Assembly (NCBI GenBank): GCA_024636495.1
Contig: JAGXGZ010000054.1
Coordinates: forward strand, 1 to 50,214
Length of the DNA: 50,214 nucleotides
Direction: 5' to 3'
Source of the DNA: Roseobacter sp.
GTDB taxonomy: Bacteria; Pseudomonadota; Alphaproteobacteria; Rhodobacterales; Rhodobacteraceae
The position numbers and the translations under genes were made by a program. Below the pieces are notes generated by a model, which made no database searches, was not told the DNA's origin, and saw nothing but the letters and a program-made list of their open reading frames with translations. This document shows, one piece after another, positions 9,153-18,550 of the stretch (position 1 is the stretch's first letter; every line of letters begins with the position of its first letter).

Positions 9153-9935
9153 ATGTCCAACACGGCTTTGATTACGGGGGCATCCTCGGGCATCGGGATG
9201 GAATTTGCGCGGGTTCACGCGGGCAAAGGTGGCGATGTGATATTGACCGCCCGGCGGGCCGACACGCTGGAAGCGCTGAAGGCAGAGCTTGAGACAGAGC
9301 ATGGGATCAAAGCGCATGTGTTTGCCCACGATCTTGCCAGCGCTGGTGGCGCGGACGCTCTGTATCAAGACATCAAGTCAGCTGGGCTTGAGGTAAACGT
9401 GTTGATCAACAATGCTGGTTTTGGCGGCATAGGGGCGCATGTCGATCGGCCATTGGACAACGAACAAGAGATGATCGACCTGAACATCAAGGCGTTGGTC
9501 ACGCTGACCCATAAAATAGCTGCGGATATGGTGGCGCTGGGGAAGGGCAAGATTTTGAATGTCGGATCAACAGCAGGATTCATGCCCGGACCCCAGCAAG
9601 CCGTCTATTTCGCGACCAAAGCATTTGTTAATTCGTTCAGCCAAGCGATTGATCAGGAACTGCGCAGTAAGGGTGTGACCTGCACCGTGCTTGCGCCGGG
9701 ATACGTCGAAACGGAATTCGCGGCACGCAGCAAGATGGAGGGGACGCCGCTTGCAAAAAATGGTGCCACCGCCCGCAGTGTGGCGGTTTATGGTTATAAC
9801 GCCATGCGCGCTGGGGAATTGGTTGCGGTGAATGATCCCAAGTTACGGTTTGGGGTGAACTGGTTGATCCCGCTTTTGCCGCGGCGATTGGTGCTGAAGA
9901 TGACGCAGAAGATGCAAACGCCCAAGACAAATTAA
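9153..9935 (+). CDS. Short-chain dehydrogenase/reductase
   Basis: The 260-residue enzyme is a classical SDR. It has the cofactor motif TGASSGIG (8-15) with ARR at 33-35, which favours NADP. The structural motif LINNAGFGG lies at 84-92, the catalytic Ser at about 139 (VGSTAGF), and Tyr152-x3-Lys156 in VYFATKAF. The C-terminus (LPRRLVLKMTQKMQ) is basic and hydrophobic, similar to DltE-like members. The substrate is unknown. The ATG at 9153 is preceded by GAGAGG; the frame also opens at a TTG at 9135, which is less likely. The gene is followed by a strong terminator and is probably transcribed alone. Confidence 0.9.
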   Translation: MSNTALITGASSGIGMEFARVHAGKGGDVILTARRADTLEALKAELETEHGIKAHVFAHDLASAGGADALYQDIKSAGLEVNVLINNAGFGGIGAHVDRPLDNEQEMIDLNIKALVTLTHKIAADMVALGKGKILNVGSTAGFMPGPQQAVYFATKAFVNSFSQAIDQELRSKGVTCTVLAPGYVETEFAARSKMEGTPLAKNGATARSVAVYGYNAMRAGELVAVNDPKLRFGVNWLIPLLPRRLVLKMTQKMQTPKTN

Positions 9936-9953
9936 ACTTCTGTTTTTTATGAT

Positions 9954-9987
9954 AAAGGCCCCCAGCAGCAAAGCTAGGGGCCTTTTT
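9954..9987 (+). terminator. Intrinsic terminator after the SDR gene
   Basis: AAAGGCCCC at 9954-9962 pairs with GGGGCCTTT at 9977-9985, followed by further T residues to 9987. Position and T run fit termination of the SDR transcript. Confidence 0.85.
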
Positions 9988-9997
9988 GATGTGTGGA

Positions 9998-10060
9998 GGG
10001 GGCTCTGCCCCCGCCCTTGCGGGCCCCCCGGGATTTATTTCCATTTGGAAATACTGGGGG
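9998..10060. repeat. Stacked-hairpin intergenic repeat downstream of glyA
   Basis: Three perfect stems follow each other: GGGGGC-TCT-GCCCCC (9998-10012), GCCC-TTGC-GGGC (10013-10024) and ATTTCC-ATTT-GGAAAT (10037-10052), the last set between CCCCGGG and GGGGGG runs. It lies between the convergent SDR and glyA genes and may also stop glyA transcription. Related modules are at 6161-6210 and 35599-35652. Confidence 0.6.
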
Positions 10061-10070
10061 GAGTAGAGAT

Positions 10071-11348
10071 TTACAGGTTTGGATAAATCGGGAAGCGGGC
10101 GCAGAGCGCTTCGACTTCGGATTTTACTTTTGCCTCGACCGCGGCGTTGCCTTCGGCACCGTTGGCGGCAAGGCCGTCGACGACTTCGATGATCCAATCG
10201 GCGATCTGGCGGAACTCATCTTCACCAAAGCCACGGGTTGTGGCGGCAGGAGAACCAAGCCGGATGCCAGACGTAATCGTAGGCTTTTCAGGGTCAAACG
10301 GTACGCCGTTCTTGTTGCAGGTGATGTGCGCACGGCCAAGAGCCTGTTCGGTCTCATTGCCTTTGACGCCTTTTGGGCGCAGGTCGACGAGGGTCAGGTG
10401 GGTGTCTGTGCCGTGGGTCACTGTATCAAGGCCGCCCTTTATCAGCTGGTCGCTGAGCGCTTGGGCGTTCTTGATCACCTGCTGGATGTAGGTCTTGAAT
10501 TCCGGCTGCAGCGCCTCGCCAAATGCCACGGCCTTGGCGGCGATGACATGCATCAACGGGCCACCCTGGATGCCAGGGAAAATGGCGGAGTTGAATTTTT
10601 TGGCCAGCGCTTCGTCGTTGGTCAGGATCATACCGCCGCGGGGGCCGCGCAGGGTTTTGTGGGTCGTCGTAGTTGCCACATGGGCGTGCGGGAAAGGCGA
10701 GGGGTGTTCGCCAGCGGCTACAAGACCCGCGAAATGCGCCATATCCACGTGCAGGTAGGCGCCGACCATATCGGCGATCTCGCGCATCCGCTTGAAGTCG
10801 ATCTGGCGCGGCACGGCAGAGCCGCCAGCGATAATCATCTTGGGCTGGTGTTCTTTGGCGAGCGCTTCGACTTGGTCATAGTCGAGAAGGTTGTCTTCTT
10901 TGCGCACACCGTATTGGATCGCGTTGAACCACTTGCCCGACTGGTTCGGCTTGGCCCCGTGGGTCAGGTGGCCGCCCGCGTCCAGCGACATGCCTAGGAT
11001 CGTATCGCCGGGCTGCAACAGGGCCGTAAACACGCCTTGGTTCGCTTGTGAGCCCGAGTTTGGCTGGACGTTGGCAAAGCCACAATCGAACAGCTTGCAG
11101 GCGCGTTCAATCGCGAGGTTTTCCGCCACATCGACGAAATCACACCCGCCGTAATAGCGGCGGCCCGGATAGCCTTCGGCGTATTTGTTGGTCATGACCG
11201 ACCCTTGCGCCTCCATGACGGCGGCAGAGACGATATTCTCAGATGCGATCAGTTCGATCTCGTTGCGCTGGCGGCCAAGCTCGTCTGTGATGGCTCCAAA
11301 AATCGCGGGGTCGGCTTGCGAAAGGGATTTGGTGAAGAAACCGGACAT
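10071..11348 (-). CDS. glyA: Serine hydroxymethyltransferase
   Basis: GlyA interconverts serine and glycine with transfer of a one-carbon unit to tetrahydrofolate, using pyridoxal phosphate. The protein has 425 residues from the ATG at 11348, which is preceded by AAAGGAAC; an upstream in-frame extension to 11432 lacks family similarity. Visible landmarks are [33 protein letters not shown], the tetrahydrofolate and PLP region, [14 protein letters not shown], and the Schiff-base lysine in [16 protein letters not shown]. The full length is present. It is divergent from nadK, with about 170 bases between the two starts, where the promoters must lie. Confidence 0.97.
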   Translation of the reverse strand: MSGFFTKSLSQADPAIFGAITDELGRQRNEIELIASENIVSAAVMEAQGSVMTNKYAEGYPGRRYYGGCDFVDVAENLAIERACKLFDCGFANVQPNSGSQANQGVFTALLQPGDTILGMSLDAGGHLTHGAKPNQSGKWFNAIQYGVRKEDNLLDYDQVEALAKEHQPKMIIAGGSAVPRQIDFKRMREIADMVGAYLHVDMAHFAGLVAAGEHPSPFPHAHVATTTTHKTLRGPRGGMILTNDEALAKKFNSAIFPGIQGGPLMHVIAAKAVAFGEALQPEFKTYIQQVIKNAQALSDQLIKGGLDTVTHGTDTHLTLVDLRPKGVKGNETEQALGRAHITCNKNGVPFDPEKPTITSGIRLGSPAATTRGFGEDEFRQIADWIIEVVDGLAANGAEGNAAVEAKVKSEVEALCARFPIYPNL

Positions 11349-11518
11349 GAGGCGTTCCTTTGAAAAAACGGAATGGATTGCGGGTTCTCTACCCGAAAGC
11401 GGGGCTGGCGTGAAGGTCGTATTCCGCCGCACCTGCCATCATAAGCGGCAAAGCTGGTAGCGACGCTGATAATGTGGTTCTTTCGGATGTGAATAACCCC
11501 GATTGGAAACTTTTGCCC

Positions 11519-12274
11519 ATGAAGATCGCCTTTACCGCCAGCCGCGCCGATGTCGCACAGGCTGCGTTGCAAGACCTAAGCGCGCGATACGGCAATGTCC
11601 CCGCGCCCCAAGCAGAGGTGATCGTTGCATTGGGCGGGGACGGGTTCATGTTGCACACCTTGCACGAGACGCAAGCGTTCAACGTGCCGGTTTATGGGAT
11701 GAACCGTGGCACCATCGGCTTTTTGATGAACGAATATTCCGAAGACGCCTTGATCACGCGGTTGGGTGCTGCGGAGGAAGCTGTGATCAACCCGTTGGTC
11801 ATGGTCGCAACCCACGCGGACGGTCATGTGTCAAAGGCGTTGGCGCTAAACGAAGTGGCATTATTGCGTGAAGGTCCGCAAGCGGCAAAGCTGAAAATCA
11901 GCGTTGATGGCCGTGTTCGGATGGATGAATTGGTGTGTGACGGTGCGCTGGTGGCAACACCGGCGGGATCGACCGCCTATAATTATTCAGCACATGGCCC
12001 GATCTTGCCGATCGGGGCCGATGTGCTTGCCCTGACGGCGGTTGCCGCGTTTCGGCCCCGCCGCTGGCGGGGGGCGCTTTTGCCAAAGACCGCAAAGGTA
12101 CGATTTGATGTGCTTGAGCCTGAAAAGCGGCCGGTGATGGCGGATGCCGACGGCAACTCTCATCGCGATGTGGTGTCGGTCGAAATTACCTCTGATCCGC
12201 TGATCGCGCATCGCATTCTGTTTGATCCCGGCCATGGCCTGGAAGAGCGGCTGATCAGTGAGCAATTTACCTGA
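11519..12274 (+). CDS. nadK: NAD kinase
   Basis: NadK phosphorylates NAD to NADP, the only route to NADP in most bacteria. The 251-residue protein has the family motifs: LGGDGFML with GGDG at 39-42 (catalytic Asp), [12 protein letters not shown], the NE of ALNEVAL, and [25 protein letters not shown]. It is on the short side of the family, as usual for alphaproteobacteria, where the N-terminal extension is absent. I chose the ATG at 11519 because it begins the conserved strand KIAFTAS; a GTG at 11474 opens the same frame. Confidence 0.95.
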   Translation: MKIAFTASRADVAQAALQDLSARYGNVPAPQAEVIVALGGDGFMLHTLHETQAFNVPVYGMNRGTIGFLMNEYSEDALITRLGAAEEAVINPLVMVATHADGHVSKALALNEVALLREGPQAAKLKISVDGRVRMDELVCDGALVATPAGSTAYNYSAHGPILPIGADVLALTAVAAFRPRRWRGALLPKTAKVRFDVLEPEKRPVMADADGNSHRDVVSVEITSDPLIAHRILFDPGHGLEERLISEQFT

Positions 12275-12287
12275 TACGCGTTTTTTG

Positions 12288-12313
12288 GGAACCGAAAAGG
12301 GGTTTGCGACGTT
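12288..12313 (+). promoter_or_regulatory. Candidate EcfG-type general stress promoter for the CsbD gene
   Basis: GGAAC at 12288-12292 and CGTT at 12310-12313 are separated by exactly 17 bases, matching the consensus GGAAC-N16/17-CGTT of the alphaproteobacterial general stress sigma factor EcfG. The site lies 66 bases before the start codon of a CsbD-type stress protein. The match is read directly; its use by EcfG is inferred. Confidence 0.65.
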
Positions 12314-12379
12314 CTTTTGATGAGACGGTTGGAGAACAAGACGTTCCTTCACCGTGGAAATTGAAGAAGGAGAATTGCG

Positions 12380-12580
12380 ATGAACTGGGATACAGTAAAA
12401 GGCAACTGGAAGCAGATGACCGGCAAGATCAAGGAAGAGTGGGGCGACCTCACAGACGACGAGATTACGGAAGCTGAAGGCGACCGCGATCAGTTGATCG
12501 GCAAAATCCAAGCCAAGTACGGCATTGCGAAAGAAGAAGCCGAAAAGCAGGTGGATTCGTTCACTTCCAAAGTGAGCTAA
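12380..12580 (+). CDS. CsbD family stress protein
   Basis: The small acidic and lysine-rich protein of 66 residues carries the family signature MNWDTVKGNWKQMTGKIKEE and a helical tail with YGIAKEEAEKQVD. CsbD proteins are induced by general stress (controlled by sigma B in Bacillus); their molecular action is unknown. A good ribosome site (GAAGGAG) precedes the ATG. A near-perfect EcfG-type promoter lies upstream and a strong terminator follows, so it is a single-gene unit. It stands on the same strand as nadK, about 105 bases away. Confidence 0.93.
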   Translation: MNWDTVKGNWKQMTGKIKEEWGDLTDDEITEAEGDRDQLIGKIQAKYGIAKEEAEKQVDSFTSKVS

Positions 12581-12600
12581 CTACTTAGCACTTTCTTAAA

Positions 12601-12631
12601 AAAAGGCGGTCCGTTTCCGGGCCGCCTTTTT
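12601..12631 (+). terminator. Intrinsic terminator after the CsbD gene
   Basis: AAAAGGCGGTCCG pairs (one G-T pair) with CGGGCCGCCTTTT across a short loop, and further T residues follow. It sits about 20 bases after the stop codon. Confidence 0.88.
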
Positions 12632-12727
12632 CATTTGCGCTTCACCGTAGTGTCAAATCGGGGCATGATCATACGGTCCGCGCTTGATACAAAAGTTTTA
12701 GCCGCAAAATCACTGGGCGATTTCATT

Positions 12728-13255
12728 TCACCCTTGAGCAGGGGCTTCACCCGTCAGAATCCGGATTACCAAATTGCCGACGTCCTGCGCTGAGTAGGGC
12801 GCAGATAGCCTTGCTTGGTCCTCGGGATCGGTCGTGCTGTGGAAAATATAGTCGCTTTCGGACACGCTGAGCTGGTCAAACAAAAGCACGTCGCCGTTCT
12901 GCTGGATTGTCAGCGCTTTCAGTGCCGCTTTAAAGCGGCGTGGTCTGCGACCGGTTGCCTCTTTCAGTTGGGACATCTGCGATAATAATGCTGCCGATGT
13001 CTCAAGCCCGCTTGGCTTGGGCAAACCCTGAGGCAAAAGCGACGACGTTTGAATCCGGTCCAGAACATGCGCCCCGACGGCGTCGGCATCTGTCACGTTG
13101 ACCAAAAGCTCTGCCAGCGGTTCATCGGGCCAAAGTGTGAAAGGCCCTTGGACGGGGTAGGCGACCCCAAGCCCGTAGGAAGCATAAAGGGTGCATTTCC
13201 CGTCCTTGGGCGGGGTAGATTGTTTCTTGAACAAACCGCCAAACAGTCTTTTCAT
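12728..13255 (-). CDS. Hypothetical protein of 175 residues
   Basis: The product starts with a basic segment (MKRLFGGLFKKQ) and has no clear signal peptide or membrane helix. The body alternates beta-like stretches (KCTLYASYGLGVAYPV) with a central basic helix region (KEATGRRPRRFKAALKAL). Near the end is SVSESDYIFHSTTDPEDQARL. I do not recognise a family and see no catalytic motif. The ATG at 13255 is preceded by an AGGGGCGAT stretch. It follows prpE-sized metabolism genes on the same strand (prpE starts upstream at 15187 and ends 36 bases before this gene), so it may be read from the prpE transcript. Confidence 0.65.
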   Translation of the reverse strand: MKRLFGGLFKKQSTPPKDGKCTLYASYGLGVAYPVQGPFTLWPDEPLAELLVNVTDADAVGAHVLDRIQTSSLLPQGLPKPSGLETSAALLSQMSQLKEATGRRPRRFKAALKALTIQQNGDVLLFDQLSVSESDYIFHSTTDPEDQARLSAPYSAQDVGNLVIRILTGEAPAQG

Positions 13256-13291
13256 CGGATCGCCCCTTTCTAGTCAATTCTGACCAAAGGC

Positions 13292-15187
13292 CTATTTATC
13301 CTGCGCATATCCGATGGTTTGCAACGCGATCTTCAACTCGTCCAAAATCGCCGGATCGTCGATAGTGGCAGGCAGTTTGAACGCTTCGCCATCCGCAAGC
13401 TTGACCATCGTGGCGCGCAGGATCTTGCCGGACCGCGTCTTGGGCAGGCGGTCGACCACGAGCGTCAGCTTAAAGGCGGCGACTGGGCCGATCTGGTCGC
13501 GGACCATCTTGACGCATTCCGCGGTAATCTCGGAATGGGGGCGGTTCACACCTTTTGACAGGCACACGAACCCCATTGGTGCCTGACCCTTTAGCGCATC
13601 ACCGACGCCGATCACGGCGCATTCAGCGACGTCGGGGTGGGCGGCAAGAACTTCCTCCATCGCACCGGTGGACAGGCGGTGGCCCGCGACGTTGATCACA
13701 TCATCGGTGCGCGCCATGATATAAAGATAGCCATCTTCGTCGATCATGCCCGCATCGCCCGTCTCGTAATAGCCGGGATAGGTTGTCAGATAGCTTTTGC
13801 GAAAGCGGTCTTCGGCATTCCACAGCGTTGGAAGGGTGCCGGGGGGCAGGGGGAGCTTGATCGCAATCGATCCAAGTGTGCCTGCGGGTTGCGCATGTCC
13901 TGCCTCGTCCAGAATTTGCACGTCATACCCGGGCATGGGCACGGTGGGCGAGCCGACCTTGACCTGCAATGCCTCAAGGCCCGCAGGGTTGCCCGCGATG
14001 GTGAAACCGGTTTCGGTCTGCCACCAATGGTCATAGACTGGCACGCCCAGCTTTTCCTGCGCCCAGACAACGGTGTCCGGATCAGCACGTTCACCCGCAA
14101 GATACAGTGCCCGTAAGCACGAGATATCGTATTTGCTGATCTCCTCGCCCTTGGGGTCTTCGCGTTTGACAGCGCGGATGGCGGTGGGCGCGGTAAAGAA
14201 ACTGCGCACGTTATGTTCTTGGATCACGCGCCAGAAAGTGCCCGCGTCGGGGGTGCCGACCGGCTTGCCCTCGAACACGATCGTGGTGTTGCCGTGGATC
14301 AGCGGGCCGTAACAGATATAGCTGTGGCCCACGACCCAACCCACGTCAGACGCGGCCCAAAACACATCGCCGGGATCGACGTTATAGATGTTTTTCATCG
14401 TCCAGTTCAGTGCAACCAGATGGCCTGCGGTATGGCGGATCACCCCCTTGGGCGCGCCTGTGGTGCCGGAGGTGTACAGGATGTAGGCGGGGTGGTTCCC
14501 CTCTACGGGCACGCAATCAGCGGGGGTCACGCCGTCTTGGGCGGCATGCCAATCCAAATCACGGCCTTCGATCATGTCACAGGGGCATTGTTCGCGTTGC
14601 AGGATCAGGCAGAAATCAGGCTTGTGGTCCGACAAATCAATCGCGCCGTCCAGCAGGGGTTTGTATTTCACCACACGGTTCGGTTCCAACCCGCAGGAGG
14701 CCGCGATAATTGCCTTGGGCGTGCAATCATTGATCCGCACCGCAAGCTCGTTCGCGGCAAATCCACCGAACACGACAGAATGGACTGCACCGATACGGGC
14801 GCAAGCCAGCATTGCTTCAAGCGCTTCGGGGACCATGGGCATATAGATGATGACACGGTCGCCTTTGCCGACACCATTTGCCTGCAACGCACCAGCAACC
14901 GATGCGACGCGGGTTTGCAATTGGGCGAATGTGATCTTGGTCTGGGTGCCGGTGATGGGGCTGTCGTGGATGATCGCAACCTGATCGGCGCGGCCATTTT
15001 CGACATGGCGGTCAACGGCGTTATAGCAGCCGTTTACCATGGAATCCGCAAACCATTCGTACAGATCGTTGCCTTTGTCGTACAGTGCCTGAGTGGGGGC
15101 TTTGACCCAGTCGATGGCACGTGCCTGATCCAGCCAATAGGTCTCAGGATCGTCCTGCCAGCGTTTGTATGTGTCCTTGTAGCCCAT
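13292..15187 (-). CDS. prpE: Propionate-CoA ligase (propionyl-CoA synthetase)
   Basis: PrpE activates propionate to propionyl-CoA through an acyl-AMP intermediate. The 631-residue protein belongs to the acetyl-CoA synthetase-like AMP-forming family. It starts GYKDTYKRWQDDPETYWLDQA, has the P-loop-like motif ILYTSGTTGAPKGVIRH (about 260), the motif DHWWQTETGF, and the C-terminal acetylatable lysine in PKTRSGKILRATM. The start at 15187 is preceded by GGGAGG; the frame also opens at 15271. The choice of PrpE over AcsA rests on the N-terminus and length typical of roseobacter PrpE; acetate use cannot be excluded. No prpBCD genes are nearby, which fits organisms that use the methylmalonyl-CoA route instead. 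Confidence 0.9.
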   Translation of the reverse strand: MGYKDTYKRWQDDPETYWLDQARAIDWVKAPTQALYDKGNDLYEWFADSMVNGCYNAVDRHVENGRADQVAIIHDSPITGTQTKITFAQLQTRVASVAGALQANGVGKGDRVIIYMPMVPEALEAMLACARIGAVHSVVFGGFAANELAVRINDCTPKAIIAASCGLEPNRVVKYKPLLDGAIDLSDHKPDFCLILQREQCPCDMIEGRDLDWHAAQDGVTPADCVPVEGNHPAYILYTSGTTGAPKGVIRHTAGHLVALNWTMKNIYNVDPGDVFWAASDVGWVVGHSYICYGPLIHGNTTIVFEGKPVGTPDAGTFWRVIQEHNVRSFFTAPTAIRAVKREDPKGEEISKYDISCLRALYLAGERADPDTVVWAQEKLGVPVYDHWWQTETGFTIAGNPAGLEALQVKVGSPTVPMPGYDVQILDEAGHAQPAGTLGSIAIKLPLPPGTLPTLWNAEDRFRKSYLTTYPGYYETGDAGMIDEDGYLYIMARTDDVINVAGHRLSTGAMEEVLAAHPDVAECAVIGVGDALKGQAPMGFVCLSKGVNRPHSEITAECVKMVRDQIGPVAAFKLTLVVDRLPKTRSGKILRATMVKLADGEAFKLPATIDDPAILDELKIALQTIGYAQDK

Positions 15188-15461
15188 GTGCGGCTCCCTC
15201 CCGTGATCGCTTGGCTCATGTGTTAGGCCACAGATGCAGGTCAGAGCAAGGTACTTGCACCGCGCACGCACCGATTGGGAAAGAAAATTTACAGGGTTTG
15301 ACAGAATGAAGTCAGGTGCCTTTACAAAGAATACCGCAAGGCGATGTCGAAAACAGTCAGACCTGTCGAATCTGTGCCAGTTTTTCGCAGGCGTTTCGGT
15401 ACAGTTTCCATCAGAGATCGCGCTTTGCTGATCTCTCGTCTTTTATCAAAGGTTTAGGACA
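15188..15461. other. Intergenic leader region between prpE and a 42-residue gene, with a hairpin
   Basis: This 274-base gap carries the divergent signals of prpE and the small gene at 15462. AGAGATC at 15413-15419 pairs perfectly with GATCTCT at 15430-15436, followed by CGTCTTTTATC, so the hairpin sits in the presumed leader of the small gene, about 25 bases before its start. It may be an attenuator, or the end of a small RNA read on the plus strand. Nothing else is recognisable. Confidence 0.4.
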
Positions 15462-15590
15462 ATGGGTGACAAGATCGCCAACAAAAAGAAAAAGGCCAAA
15501 GCAGACGCTCGGCCTGCCAAACAACCGATTGCTGCAACGGCTGATATAAAGCCGCTGTTTGCAGCCAAGGGCGGCAAATCCGCTAAGTAA
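15462..15590 (+). CDS. Small basic Lys/Ala-rich protein (42 residues)
   Basis: The reading frame runs from ATG 15462 to TAA 15588-15590. The product begins MGDKIANKKKKAKADARPAK and ends AAKGGKSAK. It is strongly basic at the N-terminus, with a short hydrophobic patch in the middle (PLFAA). A purine-poor but plausible ribosome site (TTTAGGAC) precedes it, a hairpin lies in its leader, and a GC hairpin follows the stop. The layout of leader, small gene and terminator supports a real gene. The function is unknown; the composition would suit a nucleic-acid-binding or ribosome-associated peptide, which is a guess. Confidence 0.6.
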   Translation: MGDKIANKKKKAKADARPAKQPIAATADIKPLFAAKGGKSAK

Positions 15591-15613
15591 ATGTGCCTGA
15601 CTGCCAATTTGTG

Positions 15614-15638
15614 CGCCGCCCCGAAACAGGGCGGCGTT
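15614..15638 (+). terminator. GC hairpin between the small gene and the malic enzyme gene
   Basis: CGCCGCCC at 15614-15621 pairs with GGGCGGCG at 15629-15636, followed by TTTGTCGTT. It lies between convergent genes and could serve both, better on the plus strand. Confidence 0.7.
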
Positions 15639-15650
15639 TGTCGTTGCGGC

Positions 15651-17924
15651 TTAGCCGTATTCAGCAACGGGCGTGCCTGCAATTGCGCCCACATTCAGCA
15701 AACCGCGCGCGGTAATAGAGGGCGATACAATATGTGCACGGTTGCCCATGCCCATCAGGATCGGGCCAACCTCTAGGCCACCCCCCTTTATTTTCAGGAT
15801 GTTACGCACACCTGATGCAGCATCGGCATGGGCAAAGACCAACACATTGGCCGCACCTTCCATCCGGTTGGACGGCAGCAAGCGGTTGCGCAGTTCGGGA
15901 TCAAGCGCTGTGTCGATGTTCATCTCGCCCTCGTAGCAGAAGTCGTGGTTGCCCTCGTCCAGCAGCTTGATCGCAGCCCGCAGGCGCTTGCCTGTGCCTT
16001 CGCCTTGGTTGCCAAACTGGCTTTGCGAGCAAAAGGCGATTTTCGGCTCGATGCCAAAGCGGCGCACGTGGCGCGCGGCACCGATGGCGATCTCGGCGAT
16101 TTGTTCGGGGGTTGGGTGCAGGTGCACTTGGGTGTCTGCAATGAAAAGCGGCCCATCTTCGAGAATCATCAGGGATAGCGCCCCGTGTGGACGCCGCCCA
16201 TCGCGGCCCAAAACCTGTTCGACGTAATTCATATGCCAGCGGAATTCGCCAAAGGTGCCGCAGATCAGACTGTCGGCCTCTTGGCGATGAACCATGACGG
16301 CGCCGATGGCAGTTGTGTTGGTGCGCATGATCGCGCGTGCGATGTCGGGTGACACGCCGCGACGTGCCATCAGGTGGTGATAGGTTTCCCAATAATCGCG
16401 GTAGCGCGGGTCGTTTTCGGGGTTCACCAGATCGACGGTCTCGCCCAGCTTGATCGTCAGGCCAGCTTTCTCAATCCGCCGCTCGATCACCTCGGGGCGG
16501 CCAATCAGGATAGGGCGCTCGCTGGTTTCCTCGACCATTGCTTGGGCGGCACGCAGCACGCGTTCGTCTTCGCCTTCGGCAAAGACGATGCGGCGCGGGG
16601 CAGCGCGTGCGGCCTCGAACACGGGGCGCATCAGCATGGATGATTTGAACACCGAACTGTCTAGCTTGTGGCGGTAAGCGGCTATGTCTTCCAGAGGGCG
16701 GGTCGCGACGCCGGTTTCCATCGCAGCAAGCGCTACGGCAGAGGAGACAACGCCAATTAGGCGCGGGTCAAACGGTTTGGGGATAAGATAATCGGCCCCA
16801 AATGTCAGCTGTTCGCCCTGATAAGCGGCGGCCGCCTCGGCAGAGGTGGTGGCACGGGCAAGTGCTGCAATACCGTCGATGCAGGCAATTTTCATCTCGT
16901 CATTGATGGTGGTGGCCCCGACATCCAAAGCGCCCCGGAAAATGAACGGGAAACAAAGCACGTTGTTAACTTGATTGGGGAAATCAGACCGCCCTGTGGC
17001 GATGATCGCATCGGGGGCAACGGCGCGCACGAGGTCTGGCATGATTTCGGGTGTGGGGTTGGCCAAGGCAAAGACAATCGGGCGCGGGGCCATTTTCCGG
17101 ACCATTTCGGGCGTCAGCACACCGGGGCCCGACAGGCCAAGAAACAGGTCGGCGTCATGGATCACGTCGTCCAGTTTGCGCAGATCGGATTTTTGGGCGT
17201 ATTCCGATTTGATCGGATTCATGTCGATCTCGCGGCCCTCATGAACAAGCCCGTGGATGTCGCAAAGCCAGACATTCTCGCGTTTCACGCCGAGTTTCAG
17301 CAGCATGTTCAGACAGGCAATGCCTGCCGCGCCGCCGCCGGTCGAGACGATCTTGATGTCCTCGAATTTCTTGTTGGCCACATACAGTGCGTTCTTGACG
17401 GCAGCGCCGACAACAATCGCGGTGCCGTGCTGGTCATCGTGAAACACCGGAATGTTCATGCGTTCGCGGCAAATGCGTTCAACGGTGAAGCAATCTGGGG
17501 CCTTGATGTCCTCAAGGTTGATCGCGCCAAAGGTCGGCTCCAAGGCGCAAACGATCTCGGCCAGCTTTTCAGGGTCGCTTTCGTTCAATTCGATGTCAAA
17601 GCAATCGATGTTGGCGAATTTCTTGAACAGGACGGCTTTGCCCTCCATCACCGGTTTAGAGGCGAGCGCGCCGATGTTTCCCAGACCCAGCACGGCCGTG
17701 CCGTTTGTTACCACACCCACCAGATTTGCGCGGGTCGTGTACAGGGCTGCCGAAGACGGATCGGCCTTTATCTCAAGGCAGGCTTCGGCGACGCCGGGGG
17801 AATAGGCACGGGCAAGATCGCGGCCATTTGCCAGCGGCTTGGTCGCGCGAATTTCCAGTTTTCCGGGCTTTGGGAACGCGTGATAATCAAGAGCGGCTTG
17901 GCGTAGGTTCGGCGCGTCGGTCAT
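15651..17924 (-). CDS. maeB: NADP-dependent malic enzyme with C-terminal phosphotransacetylase-like domain
   Basis: The enzyme decarboxylates malate to pyruvate with reduction of NADP, linking the citric acid cycle to gluconeogenesis. The 757-residue protein has an N-terminal malic domain (about 20-160, with [14 protein letters not shown] and [15 protein letters not shown]), an NAD(P)-binding domain (about 165-400, [14 protein letters not shown]), and a C-terminal PTA_PTB domain (about 430-757). That domain usually has no transferase activity and serves in regulation by acetyl-CoA. The fused form is typical of alphaproteobacterial MaeB. I chose the ATG at 17924, preceded by AAAAGGACC; the frame stays open to 18080. 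It is divergent from cdd. Confidence 0.95.
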   Translation of the reverse strand: MTDAPNLRQAALDYHAFPKPGKLEIRATKPLANGRDLARAYSPGVAEACLEIKADPSSAALYTTRANLVGVVTNGTAVLGLGNIGALASKPVMEGKAVLFKKFANIDCFDIELNESDPEKLAEIVCALEPTFGAINLEDIKAPDCFTVERICRERMNIPVFHDDQHGTAIVVGAAVKNALYVANKKFEDIKIVSTGGGAAGIACLNMLLKLGVKRENVWLCDIHGLVHEGREIDMNPIKSEYAQKSDLRKLDDVIHDADLFLGLSGPGVLTPEMVRKMAPRPIVFALANPTPEIMPDLVRAVAPDAIIATGRSDFPNQVNNVLCFPFIFRGALDVGATTINDEMKIACIDGIAALARATTSAEAAAAYQGEQLTFGADYLIPKPFDPRLIGVVSSAVALAAMETGVATRPLEDIAAYRHKLDSSVFKSSMLMRPVFEAARAAPRRIVFAEGEDERVLRAAQAMVEETSERPILIGRPEVIERRIEKAGLTIKLGETVDLVNPENDPRYRDYWETYHHLMARRGVSPDIARAIMRTNTTAIGAVMVHRQEADSLICGTFGEFRWHMNYVEQVLGRDGRRPHGALSLMILEDGPLFIADTQVHLHPTPEQIAEIAIGAARHVRRFGIEPKIAFCSQSQFGNQGEGTGKRLRAAIKLLDEGNHDFCYEGEMNIDTALDPELRNRLLPSNRMEGAANVLVFAHADAASGVRNILKIKGGGLEVGPILMGMGNRAHIVSPSITARGLLNVGAIAGTPVAEYG

Positions 17925-18108
17925 GTTTTCTGGTCCTTTTGGCGAATGGTTTAGCGTTAAACTAATTTTCAGGTGCCGCCAACACGGCATTTGACGCTGC
18001 GTCCGGATCGCAGCGGGTGAGCGCCCATCTTGCTGCAAAGCCCCGCGATCTGGCGGCATTTTCGGGCCAGAAAGACGCACAGAGGTTTTTATTCTTTTGC
18101 CATCGCAA

Positions 18109-18120
18109 CTTTGATCAAAG
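18109..18120. promoter_or_regulatory. 12-base palindrome upstream of the nucleoside salvage operon
   Basis: CTTTGATCAAAG is a perfect palindrome 31 bases before the cdd start, next to a TATAGT hexamer at 18126-18131 that could be a -10 element. It could be the operator of a repressor of nucleoside catabolism; the regulator is not identified. Confidence 0.4.
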
Positions 18121-18151
18121 GTTTTTATAGTTTCCTCAACCAGGAGGCCTC

Positions 18152-18547
18152 ATGACGGATGATTTGCGACAAAAAGCCAGCGCAGTTCAGGCAAACGCCT
18201 ATGTGCCATACTCCAATTTCAAGGTAGGGGCCGCGTTGCGCGGAAAATCCGGCGCAATCTACGTGGGCTGCAACGTTGAAAACGTGGCTTACCCCGAAGG
18301 CACATGCGCGGAAGCGGGGGCCATTGCGGCAATGGTCGCAGCAGGCGAGACCGAATTTACCGAAGCCTACGTGATTGCGGGCAGTCCGATGCCCGTGACG
18401 CCGTGCGGGGGGTGCCGACAAAAGCTGGCGGAATTTGGCAAAGGGGACGTGCGCGTCACCATGGCGACACTGTCTGGGGCCGAGGAGGTGATGGCGTTGT
18501 CTGAGCTTTTACCCGGGGCATTTGGTCGTGCCCATATGGAAGGCTAG
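18152..18547 (+). CDS. cdd: Cytidine deaminase
   Basis: Cdd converts cytidine and deoxycytidine to uridine and deoxyuridine. The 131-residue protein is the short, homotetrameric type. Zinc ligands and catalytic Glu are visible: TCAEAGAI (Cys52, Glu54) and PCGGCRQ (Cys85, Cys88). The substrate-binding motif NVENVAYPEG precedes them. A strong ribosome site (CAGGAGG) precedes the ATG. It is the first gene of an operon, with deoA starting 3 bases after its stop, so uridine or deoxyuridine formed here can be passed to the phosphorylase. Confidence 0.95.
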   Translation: MTDDLRQKASAVQANAYVPYSNFKVGAALRGKSGAIYVGCNVENVAYPEGTCAEAGAIAAMVAAGETEFTEAYVIAGSPMPVTPCGGCRQKLAEFGKGDVRVTMATLSGAEEVMALSELLPGAFGRAHMEG

Positions 18548-18550
18548 GCC

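Noticed and set aside
9993..10997. 334-codon plus-strand frame across glyA
   Set aside because: Antisense to glyA and starts inside the intergenic repeat.
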